Assembly (NCBI GenBank): GCA_013140485.1
Contig: JABFSS010000117.1
Span: 1-35,547, forward strand
Direction of reading: 5' to 3'
DNA: 35,547 nt
Source: Candidatus Peribacteraceae bacterium
Lineage (GTDB): Bacteria > Patescibacteriota > Gracilibacteria > Peribacterales > Peribacteraceae
Under the pieces are notes generated by a model, which worked only from the letters and a program-made list of their open reading frames with translations, was not told the DNA's origin and searched no databases. Below, one piece after another: positions 29,134 through 35,547 of this stretch; position 1 is the stretch's first letter, and every line of letters begins with the position of its first letter. Both the position numbers and the translations under genes were made by a program.

Positions 29134-29143
29134 GGGGCTGCCA
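29134..29143. repeat. Copy of the tRNA-Glu 3' end (possible attachment site)
   Basis: GGGGCTGCCA is identical to the last 10 bases of tRNA-Glu (26537-26546) and in the same orientation. A TTCGA, as in the T-loop, occurs 18 nt upstream of it, but the spacing differs by 5 nt from that in the tRNA. The two copies bracket the AT-rich three-gene block. Confidence 0.45.
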
Positions 29144-29149
29144 GTTCTG

Positions 29150-29170
29150 AAAAAGCCGCCCTCAGGCGGC
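29150..29170 (-). terminator. Rho-independent terminator
   Basis: On the minus strand: GCCGCC, loop TGAG, GGCGGC, then TTTTT. A 6-bp perfect GC stem followed by a T-run, 26 bp after the stop of the small Ser-rich protein gene. In the other direction the same stem lacks a full T-run. Confidence 0.85.
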
Positions 29171-29195
29171 CTTTCCAGTACGTAGGAAGAACTTC

Positions 29196-29465
29196 TTAGT
29201 ATGCTGAGCTGCTGCTCATGTGCCTGGTCGTGGCCCGGGGCAAAGCGTCCGGAACCGACGATGCGGAAGCCGATACCGTCTCGCGAACCATCCCTGCCGC
29301 ATTCCAACTGGAGGAGGCAACGGAACTGGAGCTCGATGTCGCCGCCTGGTGCTGAATGCGCCACGGAGTCATCCAGGGAATACTGGCAAGGACGTTCGTG
29401 CTGACCAGGGTGACACCGACGATCAATACCACGGCGATCACGAGAAACGGGAGGTATTTCTTCAT
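29196..29465 (-). CDS. Small Ser-rich secreted or membrane-anchored protein
   Basis: 89 residues: KKYLPFLVIAVVLIVGVTLV forms an N-terminal signal/anchor, followed by a Ser/Ala-rich, probably disordered tail. No lipobox. The rho-independent terminator just downstream supports a real transcription unit. It lies downstream of the LCP-family gene on the same strand, with about 90 bp between them. No family recognised. Confidence 0.6.
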   Translation of the reverse strand: MKKYLPFLVIAVVLIVGVTLVSTNVLASIPWMTPWRIQHQAATSSSSSVASSSWNAAGMVRETVSASASSVPDALPRATTRHMSSSSAY

Positions 29466-29555
29466 GAAATAAGGGGGAAGAGATTGCGTGGGATCGTACC
29501 AGAAAAAGTTTGAATGGTAAGTTGATGGTTTTGGAAAAGAGGATATTTGAATCTT

Positions 29556-30929
29556 TCACGATTGCGGAAATAATCTTCGTTCGAATGGAACAAACCTGTA
29601 CTCCTCTCCTAACGAAAAACGAATTTCCGTCCCCGAAGCGCTGCGGACGTCCGATCTCCAACTAAAAGGTACGCCGCTGAGCTGCGCCGCGAGACGGGCG
29701 GAGGACGGACTTCCGCCTCGGACATTCAGGAACGACAGCATGTCCAGCGACTCGGGCCCCTTTTCCGCCTTCGCAACTGTGAAGCCGTAACGGAGCAATT
29801 CATTGCGCAAACGCTGCGCCTGGATTTTTGCCTTGGGAGCATGCGTAATGGTCACCGTCGGCCGGGTCAGGTACAGATCGCGGTGAGAAAAGAGGAGTGA
29901 CGCGAGCGAGCGAATTTGTCCCCAATCCGAGACGTCATCCGTCAGCGACACGGGCAACAGCACTGATCCACTCCCCGCAACGCCCGGCGGCGGGGGATAG
30001 ACCAATCCTCCCGGCGCGGCTTCGCTTCGGTCTCCGCCGGTCTTGGTCGAGAGGTGCATCGTGATGATCCGGTCGCGGTCGATGCCGGCGGCGGTTCCGG
30101 CGAGTCCCCACAGATCGGACGGCAGGAACGTCCATTCGACGTGGCCGCGGAGAGCGTCGAGTATCCCGTCGAAAAGATGCACGCTTTCCATGACGTCGCG
30201 GGGACGCGTCTTCGCCATCAGCGCGCTCAAAATCTGCTGCTGACGGGCGGACCGGTCAAAGTCCGACGTCGAATGCCGGCTCCGCGCGTACCGCAGTGCC
30301 GTTTTGCCATCCAGATGTTGCTGTCCAGCCTCAATTGCAAACACGCCCAGCTCGCCTTCTTCCACGGGGTACGTGTCGTCGGTGATCGTCTTCGGCACCG
30401 TCACGTCGACGCCTCCCACCATATCGATCATCCGCTCAAAGCCGATGAAATCCATTTTCATGACGCCGTGAATGGGAATATCCAGCCGCTCTTCAAGTTC
30501 ATCCGCAAAATCGCGCATCGCGAGCAGAGATGCCCCCGTCGCAGTGAGTCCTTCCTTCCGGTGCGCACGTTTGCGGATGGAATAGAGCCCGTTGATTTTC
30601 CCCGGCGCCATCCTCGTCGAATCCGTCAGGTAGAGATCGCGCGGAATCGAGAACAGAACGAGACTCCGGCTCGTGGGTTCCATGCTCGCGACGACAATTG
30701 CGTCCGTCAGGTCGGCGGCCGTATGTTCGCTGTCTCCGACGCCCAAAAGCAGGACGTTCGTCCGGCCGTCCGCGTCGCGCGGGGCAAGCGTCCCCGTGAT
30801 GCTTGCGAATAATTCACCGGCAAGCGAACTCACCGCGCCCGTGGCCCCCACCGCCGCGATGGGCAGCGCAAAGGCGCACGCGAGCGTGACGAGCCAGACG
30901 GCCGTCATTCGAATCCATTCCCGGGGCAT
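29556..30929 (-). CDS. LytR-CpsA-Psr (LCP) family protein with LytR C-terminal domain
   Basis: Family members transfer undecaprenyl-linked glycopolymers to peptidoglycan or glycoproteins at the outer face of the membrane. From the ATG at 30929, 457 residues: membrane anchor (AVWLVTLACAFALPIAAVGA), LCP domain with TNVLLLGVGD, LTDAIVVASM, SIPRDLYL (conserved Arg and Asp), KINGLYSI, GGVDVTVPK and the signature RYARSRHSTSDFDRSARQQQ, then a LytR-C-like domain with VTITHAP and LRNELLRYGFTVAKAE. An upstream TTG (30947) is less likely. Divergent from a lipoprotein gene. This implies a Gram-positive-like envelope with glycopolymer, consistent with CPR bacteria. Confidence 0.95.
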   Translation of the reverse strand: MPREWIRMTAVWLVTLACAFALPIAAVGATGAVSSLAGELFASITGTLAPRDADGRTNVLLLGVGDSEHTAADLTDAIVVASMEPTSRSLVLFSIPRDLYLTDSTRMAPGKINGLYSIRKRAHRKEGLTATGASLLAMRDFADELEERLDIPIHGVMKMDFIGFERMIDMVGGVDVTVPKTITDDTYPVEEGELGVFAIEAGQQHLDGKTALRYARSRHSTSDFDRSARQQQILSALMAKTRPRDVMESVHLFDGILDALRGHVEWTFLPSDLWGLAGTAAGIDRDRIITMHLSTKTGGDRSEAAPGGLVYPPPPGVAGSGSVLLPVSLTDDVSDWGQIRSLASLLFSHRDLYLTRPTVTITHAPKAKIQAQRLRNELLRYGFTVAKAEKGPESLDMLSFLNVRGGSPSSARLAAQLSGVPFSWRSDVRSASGTEIRFSLGEEYRFVPFERRLFPQS

Positions 30930-30974
30930 GATGATCAAGACGTGCAAGGGTCGAAAACCTTACTCCGCAAAAAC

Positions 30975-31002
30975 TTGTATTTCCACTCGGGAGCGGGATA
31001 AT
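30975..31002 (+). promoter_or_regulatory. Promoter candidate for the small lipoprotein gene
   Basis: TTGTAT (30975-30980), 16 bp, GATAAT (30997-31002), 25 bp before the ATG at 31028. The gap is the divergent region with the LCP gene. Confidence 0.5.
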
Positions 31003-31027
31003 AACGGCGATTTTCCCCCTCTCATTC

Positions 31028-31534
31028 ATGCGCATCCGCACCACAACGGCCGTCACCATCGCATCCGCTCTTCTGCTTCTTCCCGCCTGTGGACGAAAGG
31101 CAGCGGAGAACGCGATGGAACAGCAGATCAGACAAGAAACAGGAGGGGACGCCGATGTCGATATGAATGCCGACGGTTCGATGCAGGTGACAACGAAGGA
31201 CGGAACATACAACGCCGGCAATAACCAACTTCCTGAAGACTGGCCCACGGATGCTCCCATCTACGCGGGCGCCAAAATCCAGTTCTCCGGCTCGGCAAAC
31301 GGCACCACGGGCAAGCCCGGTTCCGCGGCGGTTCTCACGACGAGCGACAGCGCGGCGGATGTCGTCACGTATTACAAAGCCGAACTCGCCAAGCAGGGCT
31401 GGACGATCTCGTCGACGATGGAAGCTCAGGGCACGAGCATCTTCGGCGCCACCAAAGGCACCCGCGCACTTTCGCTTTTGATCGGATCTGCCGAGGGGCA
31501 GACGAGCATCACGATCGGGATAGGGGAGCAGTAA
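31028..31534 (+). CDS. Small lipoprotein
   Basis: 168 residues with a lipoprotein signal peptide: basic start, hydrophobic VTIASALLLL, lipobox LPAC, Cys21. After a Gln/Gly/Asp-rich stretch comes a compact domain: YNAGNNQLPEDWPTDAPIYAGAKIQFSG and DVVTYYKAELAKQGWTISST, followed by strands. The second half has the look of a small alpha/beta domain found in lipoproteins of unknown role (helix YYKAELAKQGW then strand). Expected on the outer face of the membrane. Function not known. Confidence 0.8.
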   Translation: MRIRTTTAVTIASALLLLPACGRKAAENAMEQQIRQETGGDADVDMNADGSMQVTTKDGTYNAGNNQLPEDWPTDAPIYAGAKIQFSGSANGTTGKPGSAAVLTTSDSAADVVTYYKAELAKQGWTISSTMEAQGTSIFGATKGTRALSLLIGSAEGQTSITIGIGEQ

Positions 31535-31536
31535 GG

Positions 31537-31549
31537 TATAATCATCATA
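31537..31549 (+). promoter_or_regulatory. Leaderless -10 element
   Basis: A perfect TATAAT (31537-31542), 6 nt, then the ATG at 31549. It starts 2 nt after the stop of the preceding gene. No clear -35. Confidence 0.5.
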
Positions 31550-31713
31550 TGAAATATTCAAAGAGCTACATTGCAACGCTCGAAAAAGAAGCCGCTGCAT
31601 TGAGAAAGGCATATCGGGAAGGAAAGATAAAAGGGTATAGCTCCGCAAAAGAACTTTTTGATGACATTCTAGGACGAAAGCCGACAAAGCAAACGAGGTC
31701 GAAGAAGAAATAA
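31549..31713 (+). CDS. Small antitoxin-like protein
   Basis: 54 residues, basic and helical: KYSKSYIATLEKEAAALRKAYREG, then IKGYSSAKELFDDILG and a Lys/Arg-rich end. The SSAKELFDDILG ending recalls many small antitoxin-type proteins of RelE/ParE modules, but no such toxin is adjacent: the neighbour, 8 bp away and convergent, is mazF, which already has mazE. The TATAAT-6-ATG arrangement supports expression. It could be an orphan antitoxin. Confidence 0.6.
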   Translation: MKYSKSYIATLEKEAAALRKAYREGKIKGYSSAKELFDDILGRKPTKQTRSKKK

Positions 31714-31721
31714 TGCTGGTT

Positions 31722-32060
31722 TTATCTCAAAAGCAGCGTCAGCTTTTCAAGAACCTGATCAAGAGTGTTCTCTGAGGCACGCTCTACAAATTTTACCTGT
31801 CGCTCCCGCCAGTCGAGACTTTTCACGTGATCGGCGAGAATCACGCCATGTGTGCGGAGACCCGAAGGAAGCAGTACTTCAAACGGATAACCTTTGGCTT
31901 TACTGGTAATGGGACACGCGATCATCAATCCGACGCTCTCGTTATATTTTTCGTTTGTGAGAACAAGTGCAGGCCGCATTCCCGCCTGCTCACGTCCTTT
32001 CTGAGGATTGAACTGAAGAAAGACAATATCTCCCTGTGCTGGTACCCATCTTTTCACCAT
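31722..32060 (-). CDS. mazF: MazF/PemK-family mRNA interferase toxin
   Basis: 112 residues of the MazF fold: WVPAQGDIVFLQFNPQKGREQAGMRPALVLT (the GD, GRE.AG.RP and VLT motifs), then LMIACPITSKAKGYPFEVLLP, ILADHVKSLDWRER and a last helix with ENTLDQVLEKL. The active-site Arg in GMRPALV and Thr in PITSK are kept. It cleaves RNA when free and is neutralised by the preceding antitoxin. It overlaps mazE by 7 bp and is co-translated with it. It is a solitary module between a small orphan gene and an MFS transporter. Confidence 0.94.
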   Translation of the reverse strand: MVKRWVPAQGDIVFLQFNPQKGREQAGMRPALVLTNEKYNESVGLMIACPITSKAKGYPFEVLLPSGLRTHGVILADHVKSLDWRERQVKFVERASENTLDQVLEKLTLLLR

Positions 32061-32284
32061 ATCTCTTTGCCAACAGGTTTTCCCGTGTCGATTTCAGCAT
32101 GTACATTTTCCGGCGTAATGCGCTCAAGTAAAGCGTCCAGAGTATCCACGGGAGAAACGACGAGTGCATTCTTTCGTAATTCCAAATCCACTTCTTCTCC
32201 CATGCGCAGTCCCATTTGGACCGCAAAAACTTTCGGCAATCGGATGCCGAGACTGTTGCCCCATTTGGTTAAGCGGATGCGCAT
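32054..32284 (-). CDS. mazE: MazE-like AbrB-fold antitoxin
   Basis: 76 residues from the ATG at 32284: RLTKWGNSLGIRLPKVFAVQMGLRMGEEVDLELR is the swapped-hairpin AbrB DNA-binding domain (KWGNS-G-R-P signature), followed by the C-terminal tail that wraps MazF (LDALLERITPENVHAEID). A longer open frame exists upstream, but it would run through the operator and promoter, and its sequence is unlike the family. It precedes mazF with 7 bp overlap. It is autoregulated, as inferred from the palindrome in the promoter. Confidence 0.94.
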   Translation of the reverse strand: MRIRLTKWGNSLGIRLPKVFAVQMGLRMGEEVDLELRKNALVVSPVDTLDALLERITPENVHAEIDTGKPVGKEIW

Positions 32285-32319
32285 GTGATAATTATACATT
32301 GTATATCCATCGGTTGCAA
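32285..32319 (-). promoter_or_regulatory. mazEF promoter and operator
   Basis: On the minus strand: TTGCAA (32319-32314), exactly 17 bp, TATAAT (32296-32291), 6 nt, then the mazE ATG: a good sigma-70-like promoter giving a leaderless mRNA. The palindrome TATACA-T-TGTATA (32293-32305) overlaps the -10 element and is the likely MazE-MazF binding site. Confidence 0.75.
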
Positions 32320-32333
32320 GCCGAAAATGACCT

Positions 32334-33512
32334 ATGATTGCGACAATGTCCCCCCGCCGCAACATTCGGCTGCTTTCCTGGTTCAACTTCTTCGTGAACT
32401 TCGAGCCGCTCGCGCCCGTCGCCATCATTTATTTTTCCCATGTGACGGGGTCATTCACGCTTGGTATGAGTGTTTTTTCGATCAGCATGCTCGCGTCCGC
32501 CGTCTTCGAAGTCCCGACGGGCGTCTTTTCGGACATGATCGGCAGAAAGTACACGATGACGCTCGGAGGGATTGCCGGAACACTCTCCATTCTCTGTTAC
32601 GCACTGGCGACGTCGTTTCCTCTGCTTGCGGTGGGCTCCGTTTTTGAAGGATTGATGATGGCGCTCTACAGCGGCAACAACAACGCGTTTCTCCATGACA
32701 CGCTCAAAGAAGCCCGACAGGAGGAGCAGTATGCGCACTTTCTCGGACGCACGAGTTCGTTGTTCCAGGCGGGCTTGGGAATATCCGCGCTGCTCGGCGG
32801 CGTGATTGCGGAATATTCGTTGCCGCTCGTGCTCTGGATCGGCGTCTTGCCCCGGTTTATGTGCGTTCTTCTGAGTCTGTTCATGCGTGAACCGAAGATC
32901 CATGAGAAGAGTGACGGCAATATCTTCGCCCATCTCGCGGAAGCGCTGCGGAACTTTAAGAAGAACGCGAGGCTCCGCACATTGAGTATGGCGTCAATTC
33001 TGGATTTCGGCGTCGGTCAGGCGGAATGGCGGTTCACGCCCGCATTTTTCCAGATGTTCTGGCCACTCTGGGCGATCGGACTTGGGCGCATGCTCGCGAA
33101 TCTACTGGCATGTCTCAGTTATTGGTTCTCCGGGAGAATCATCAAGAGGTTCAAGGCTCTTCCTGTGCTCCTCACCGGGAAAATCACCAGCCACACCGTC
33201 GCGTTTATTGCTTGCGGATTCCCCACTGTCCTGTCGCCGCTGATGATTTCGTGCACGTCAATCATCTACGGCATGAAGAGCGTTGCGGAGAATTCGCTTC
33301 TTCAACGGGAGTTCACCGACCGGCAGCGCGCGACCATGGGTTCGCTCAATACCTTCGCGGGCAGTCTGCTCCATGCGGTCTTTGCTGTCTGCTTCGGGTT
33401 AGTTGCTGACTCGCTGGGCCCCGCGAAGCCACTTCTGATTGTCGAATGCATTCTCTTCTCCGGCGTCTTCCTCTATTGGAGCGTGTTCAGGAAGGAGCGA
33501 GCGAGAGCGTAG
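32334..33512 (+). CDS. MFS transporter
   Basis: 392 residues, about 12 hydrophobic helices. The loop after helix 2 has GVFSDMIGRKYTM, the major-facilitator motif A (G-x3-D-x2-G-R-x2). Other helices: FTLGMSVFSISMLASAVFE, GTLSILCYALATSFPLL, SLFQAGLGISALLGGVIAE, then a polar central loop and the second six-helix half. The substrate cannot be inferred; related proteins export drugs or sugars. The ATG at 32334 was taken; one more in frame at 32346 is possible. Divergent from mazEF, with both starts 49 bp apart. Confidence 0.9.
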   Translation: MIATMSPRRNIRLLSWFNFFVNFEPLAPVAIIYFSHVTGSFTLGMSVFSISMLASAVFEVPTGVFSDMIGRKYTMTLGGIAGTLSILCYALATSFPLLAVGSVFEGLMMALYSGNNNAFLHDTLKEARQEEQYAHFLGRTSSLFQAGLGISALLGGVIAEYSLPLVLWIGVLPRFMCVLLSLFMREPKIHEKSDGNIFAHLAEALRNFKKNARLRTLSMASILDFGVGQAEWRFTPAFFQMFWPLWAIGLGRMLANLLACLSYWFSGRIIKRFKALPVLLTGKITSHTVAFIACGFPTVLSPLMISCTSIIYGMKSVAENSLLQREFTDRQRATMGSLNTFAGSLLHAVFAVCFGLVADSLGPAKPLLIVECILFSGVFLYWSVFRKERARA

Positions 33513-33571
33513 CTGAAAAATACTCTCTCCTTCTGTTGCATTCCCTCTCTCGGTGCCGTCACACTATTTTT

Positions 33572-34699
33572 ATGCGTCTTCCCTCAGTCGCGACCGGCAT
33601 TCTGTCGTTCATGATCGTGAGCGCATGCGCGCCCACAGCTTCATCACCGCTGACACAGCAATCGTCATCAAGCGTAGGCAGTTCGTCAGTATCGTCTGCA
33701 GTGAGTGACCAACATGAGCCAGAAGTCATCGCCGATCATCTGAATATTCCGTGGGACATCGCCTTCCTTCCCGGTGGTGATCTGCTTGTGACCGAGCGGC
33801 CGGGGACACTTCTCAGGATTGGAGCCGATAAAAAGACATATTCCATCGACGGAGTCCGGCACGTAGGTGAAGGTGGACTTCTCGGTATCGCACTGCATCC
33901 GAATTTTGCGGACAATCATTTTCTGTATCTCTACATGACCACCCGCAGCGGCGAGAATCTCGTCAATCGTATCGAGCGGTATCGTTTTGAAAATGATGAA
34001 CTGACCGACCGGGTGGAAATTCTGACGGGAATTCCGGGTGCGCAAAATCACGACGGCGGGCGCATCGAGTTCGGACCGGTGGATGAAAAGTTATACATCA
34101 CGACGGGAGATGCGGGGCAGAGCAATCTTGCCCAGGATAAGAACTCTCTTGCAGGGAAAATTCTCCGGATCAACGACGATGGTTCCATTCCCGGCGATAA
34201 TCCTTTCGGCAATGCCGTCTGGTCCTATGGCCACCGCAATTCGCAAGGGATCGCGTGGGACGCCAATCGCCGGCTCTGGAGCACCGAGCACGGACGCAGC
34301 GGCGTGCAGTCGGGGTACGACGAACTCAATCTGATTGATAAGGGAGGCAACTATGGCTGGCCGCACACAGAAGGCCCCACAACCCGCGATGGCGTGCGCT
34401 CGCCCATGCTCCAGTCCGGTGCCGACTCCACATGGGCGCCGGCCTCCGCGGCGTACTTCGACGGCAGCATCTACTTCGGCGGGCTGCGCGGCGAGGCGCT
34501 CTACGAGGCAGTCATCCGGCCGGACGGGGGCCAGCCTCTGCTGAAGACGCACTTCCACGGAGAGTTCGGTCGCGTCCGCACAGTCCGTACCGGCCCCGAC
34601 GGACTGCTCTACCTCACCACGAGTAACCGAGACGGGCGGGGGAGTCCTGCGGCGGACGATGATAAGATCATCCGCGTGAATCCCGCATCACTTCCATGA
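33572..34699 (+). CDS. Lipoprotein PQQ-dependent-type sugar dehydrogenase
   Basis: From the ATG at 33572, 375 residues with a lipoprotein signal (LPSVATGILSFMIVSAC, lipobox VSAC) and a Ser-rich spacer. The six-bladed beta-propeller of the glucose/sorbosone dehydrogenase family follows: LNIPWDIAFLPGGDLLVTERPG, GGLLGIALHPNFADNHFLYLY, GIPGAQNHDGGRIEFGPVDEKLYITTGD, SLAGKILRINDDGSIP, WSYGHRNSQGIAWD, ELNLIDKGGNYGWP and GPDGLLYLTTSNRDGRG. The His in QNHDGGR and Arg/Asn in GHRNSQG match the active-site positions of the family. It would oxidise an aldose outside the membrane. No PQQ biosynthesis gene is in the window. It overlaps the next lipoprotein gene by 4 bp. Confidence 0.93.
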   Translation: MRLPSVATGILSFMIVSACAPTASSPLTQQSSSSVGSSSVSSAVSDQHEPEVIADHLNIPWDIAFLPGGDLLVTERPGTLLRIGADKKTYSIDGVRHVGEGGLLGIALHPNFADNHFLYLYMTTRSGENLVNRIERYRFENDELTDRVEILTGIPGAQNHDGGRIEFGPVDEKLYITTGDAGQSNLAQDKNSLAGKILRINDDGSIPGDNPFGNAVWSYGHRNSQGIAWDANRRLWSTEHGRSGVQSGYDELNLIDKGGNYGWPHTEGPTTRDGVRSPMLQSGADSTWAPASAAYFDGSIYFGGLRGEALYEAVIRPDGGQPLLKTHFHGEFGRVRTVRTGPDGLLYLTTSNRDGRGSPAADDDKIIRVNPASLP

Positions 34700-35547
34700 C
34701 GCTTCAACATCTTCTGTCTGTCTTCTTCATTTCTCTTCTGGTGACCGGATGCACCTCTGCAGTACCTCAAAAAGAGGCGCACGGTACCGGAAATTCGTCG
34801 GCATCTTTGGCATCCTCAACATCCTCGGTTTCCTCCGCACGCGCACTTGAATCTCTGCCGTCCGAACTCAGCATCCCGTACTTCTCGCAAATGAATCTGA
34901 CGGGCACAGGTTTGACGCTGACAAAAGTTCTTCGCCGGACGGATGAGTATGTGCAGCACGAGATCCGGTACCTGAGCAACGGCCTGGCGATCAGCGGCAT
35001 CCTGAATATTCCGACGGGAGACGGGCCGTTTCCGCTGGTCATCTTCAATCACGGGCATATTTCCCCCTCCATCTACACCGTGGGCAGAGGGCTGAGGCGC
35101 GAGCAGGATTATCTCGCAAAAGCGGGCTTCGCCGTTCTGCATACCGATTACCGCGGACATGGCGAGTCCGATGAAAGTCCGATGGTGGAGAAGACGTACG
35201 ACGGCAATCTGGAATATGCGATGGACAGCATCAACGCGATTCTCGCTATCCGCGCGGCGAACCTTGCGCGCGTCGACGCCTCGCGAGTCGGTATGCTCGG
35301 TCACTCGCTCGGCGGGGGAGTCACTCTGGCCGTCCTTACCTCGCATCCGGAGCTCGTCACCGCCGCAGTGCTCTACGCGCCGGTGAACGCCGACGTTTGG
35401 GAGAATTTCTCCCGCTGGAGGAAGGAGCGCGAGAAAGATGACCGCACCGAAGAGCTCAGCGGCACGCGCGAATCGAATCCGGATTTCTGGTCTCAGCTCT
35501 CTCCGCAGACATTCCTTGGCGACATCACCGCGCCGATTCTTCTGTTC
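34696..35547 (+). CDS. Lipoprotein alpha/beta hydrolase (partial, runs off window)
   Basis: The first 284 residues of a lipoprotein: signal VFFISLLVTGC with lipobox Cys19, Ser-rich spacer, then an alpha/beta hydrolase: IRYLSNGLAISGILNIP, PLVIFNHGH (oxyanion strand), TDYRGHGESD and the nucleophile elbow MLGHSLGGGV with its Ser. The Asp/His of the triad would lie beyond the window end. The overall plan fits S9-peptidase/dienelactone-hydrolase-like proteins. The ATG overlaps the stop of the sugar dehydrogenase (ATGA), so the two are translated together and probably work at the same surface. Confidence 0.9.
   Translation, partial: MTLQHLLSVFFISLLVTGCTSAVPQKEAHGTGNSSASLASSTSSVSSARALESLPSELSIPYFSQMNLTGTGLTLTKVLRRTDEYVQHEIRYLSNGLAISGILNIPTGDGPFPLVIFNHGHISPSIYTVGRGLRREQDYLAKAGFAVLHTDYRGHGESDESPMVEKTYDGNLEYAMDSINAILAIRAANLARVDASRVGMLGHSLGGGVTLAVLTSHPELVTAAVLYAPVNADVWENFSRWRKEREKDDRTEELSGTRESNPDFWSQLSPQTFLGDITAPILLF

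Noticed and set aside
29068..29143. A complete second tRNA gene ending in GGGGCTGCCA
   Set aside because: There is no matching acceptor 5' strand, and the would-be T-stem does not pair; only the 10-base end is shared.
31736..32060. MazEF next to the AT-rich block as one mobile island
   Set aside because: LCP and lipoprotein genes of ordinary composition lie between them, and no shared boundary repeat is seen.

Overview
The window looks like chromosome of a streamlined bacterium, most plausibly a member of the Candidate Phyla Radiation (Patescibacteria), perhaps of the Peregrinibacteria/Peribacteria type. This is an inference from gene content (compact housekeeping genes, TrmB-type regulators, many orphan proteins, moderate GC), not from a marker gene. 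TGA is used as a stop, so the code is standard here. Almost no start codon has a Shine-Dalgarno sequence. Several genes instead have a -10-like hexamer exactly 6-7 nt before the start codon, which points to leaderless transcription.

Layout. 1-3.3 kb: gatB (cut by the left edge), def and a DnaQ-type exonuclease on the minus strand, then nth on the plus strand. 3.3-5.1 kb: a DipZ-like thiol-redox membrane protein (CcdA + thioredoxin + C-terminal beta domain). 5.2-5.9 kb: two small orphan genes. 5.9-10.3 kb: a minus-strand nitrogen/ion cluster of glnA, amt and an ion-transporter-superfamily permease, divergent from a TrmB-like regulator. 11.9-16.2 kb: a folate/dTMP block with thyA and dfrA on the plus strand and folE, folK and folB on the minus strand. 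16.2-19.5 kb: a SecD with a complete parvulin-type prolyl isomerase embedded in its external region, preceded by a lipoprotein that resembles the SecD P1 domain without membrane helices. 19.5-22.8 kb: a sugar nucleotidyltransferase, a truncated polyprenyl glycosylphosphotransferase-like protein and two less clear genes. 22.9-24.8 kb: two RNA methyltransferases (TrmA/RlmD-like and RlmH). 25.1-26.3 kb: a Zur-like regulator and a ZIP metal transporter behind a palindromic operator candidate.

26.47-29.14 kb holds tRNA-Glu(CTC) followed by a visibly AT-richer block of three orphan genes; the last 10 bases of the tRNA recur at the far end, as in an element integrated at a tRNA 3' end, but no integrase is present. 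29.2-35.5 kb holds an LCP-family cell-envelope protein, small lipoproteins, a MazEF toxin-antitoxin pair with a clear promoter and operator, an MFS transporter, a lipoprotein PQQ-type sugar dehydrogenase and the start of a lipoprotein alpha/beta hydrolase.

Two kinds of repeat cross the whole window. The first is short GC-rich perfect palindromes, two of them in frame inside thyA and secD. The second is at least eight gaps filled with degenerate reiterated words (for example AAACGAAGG, TTTAGGG, AGATGGGC), most of them followed by the reverse complement of the same word, so that each gap folds on itself; one such word array also codes for the inter-domain linker of the DipZ-like protein. The SecD-isomerase fusion with its P1-like lipoprotein, and the word-palindrome gaps, are the most interesting things here.
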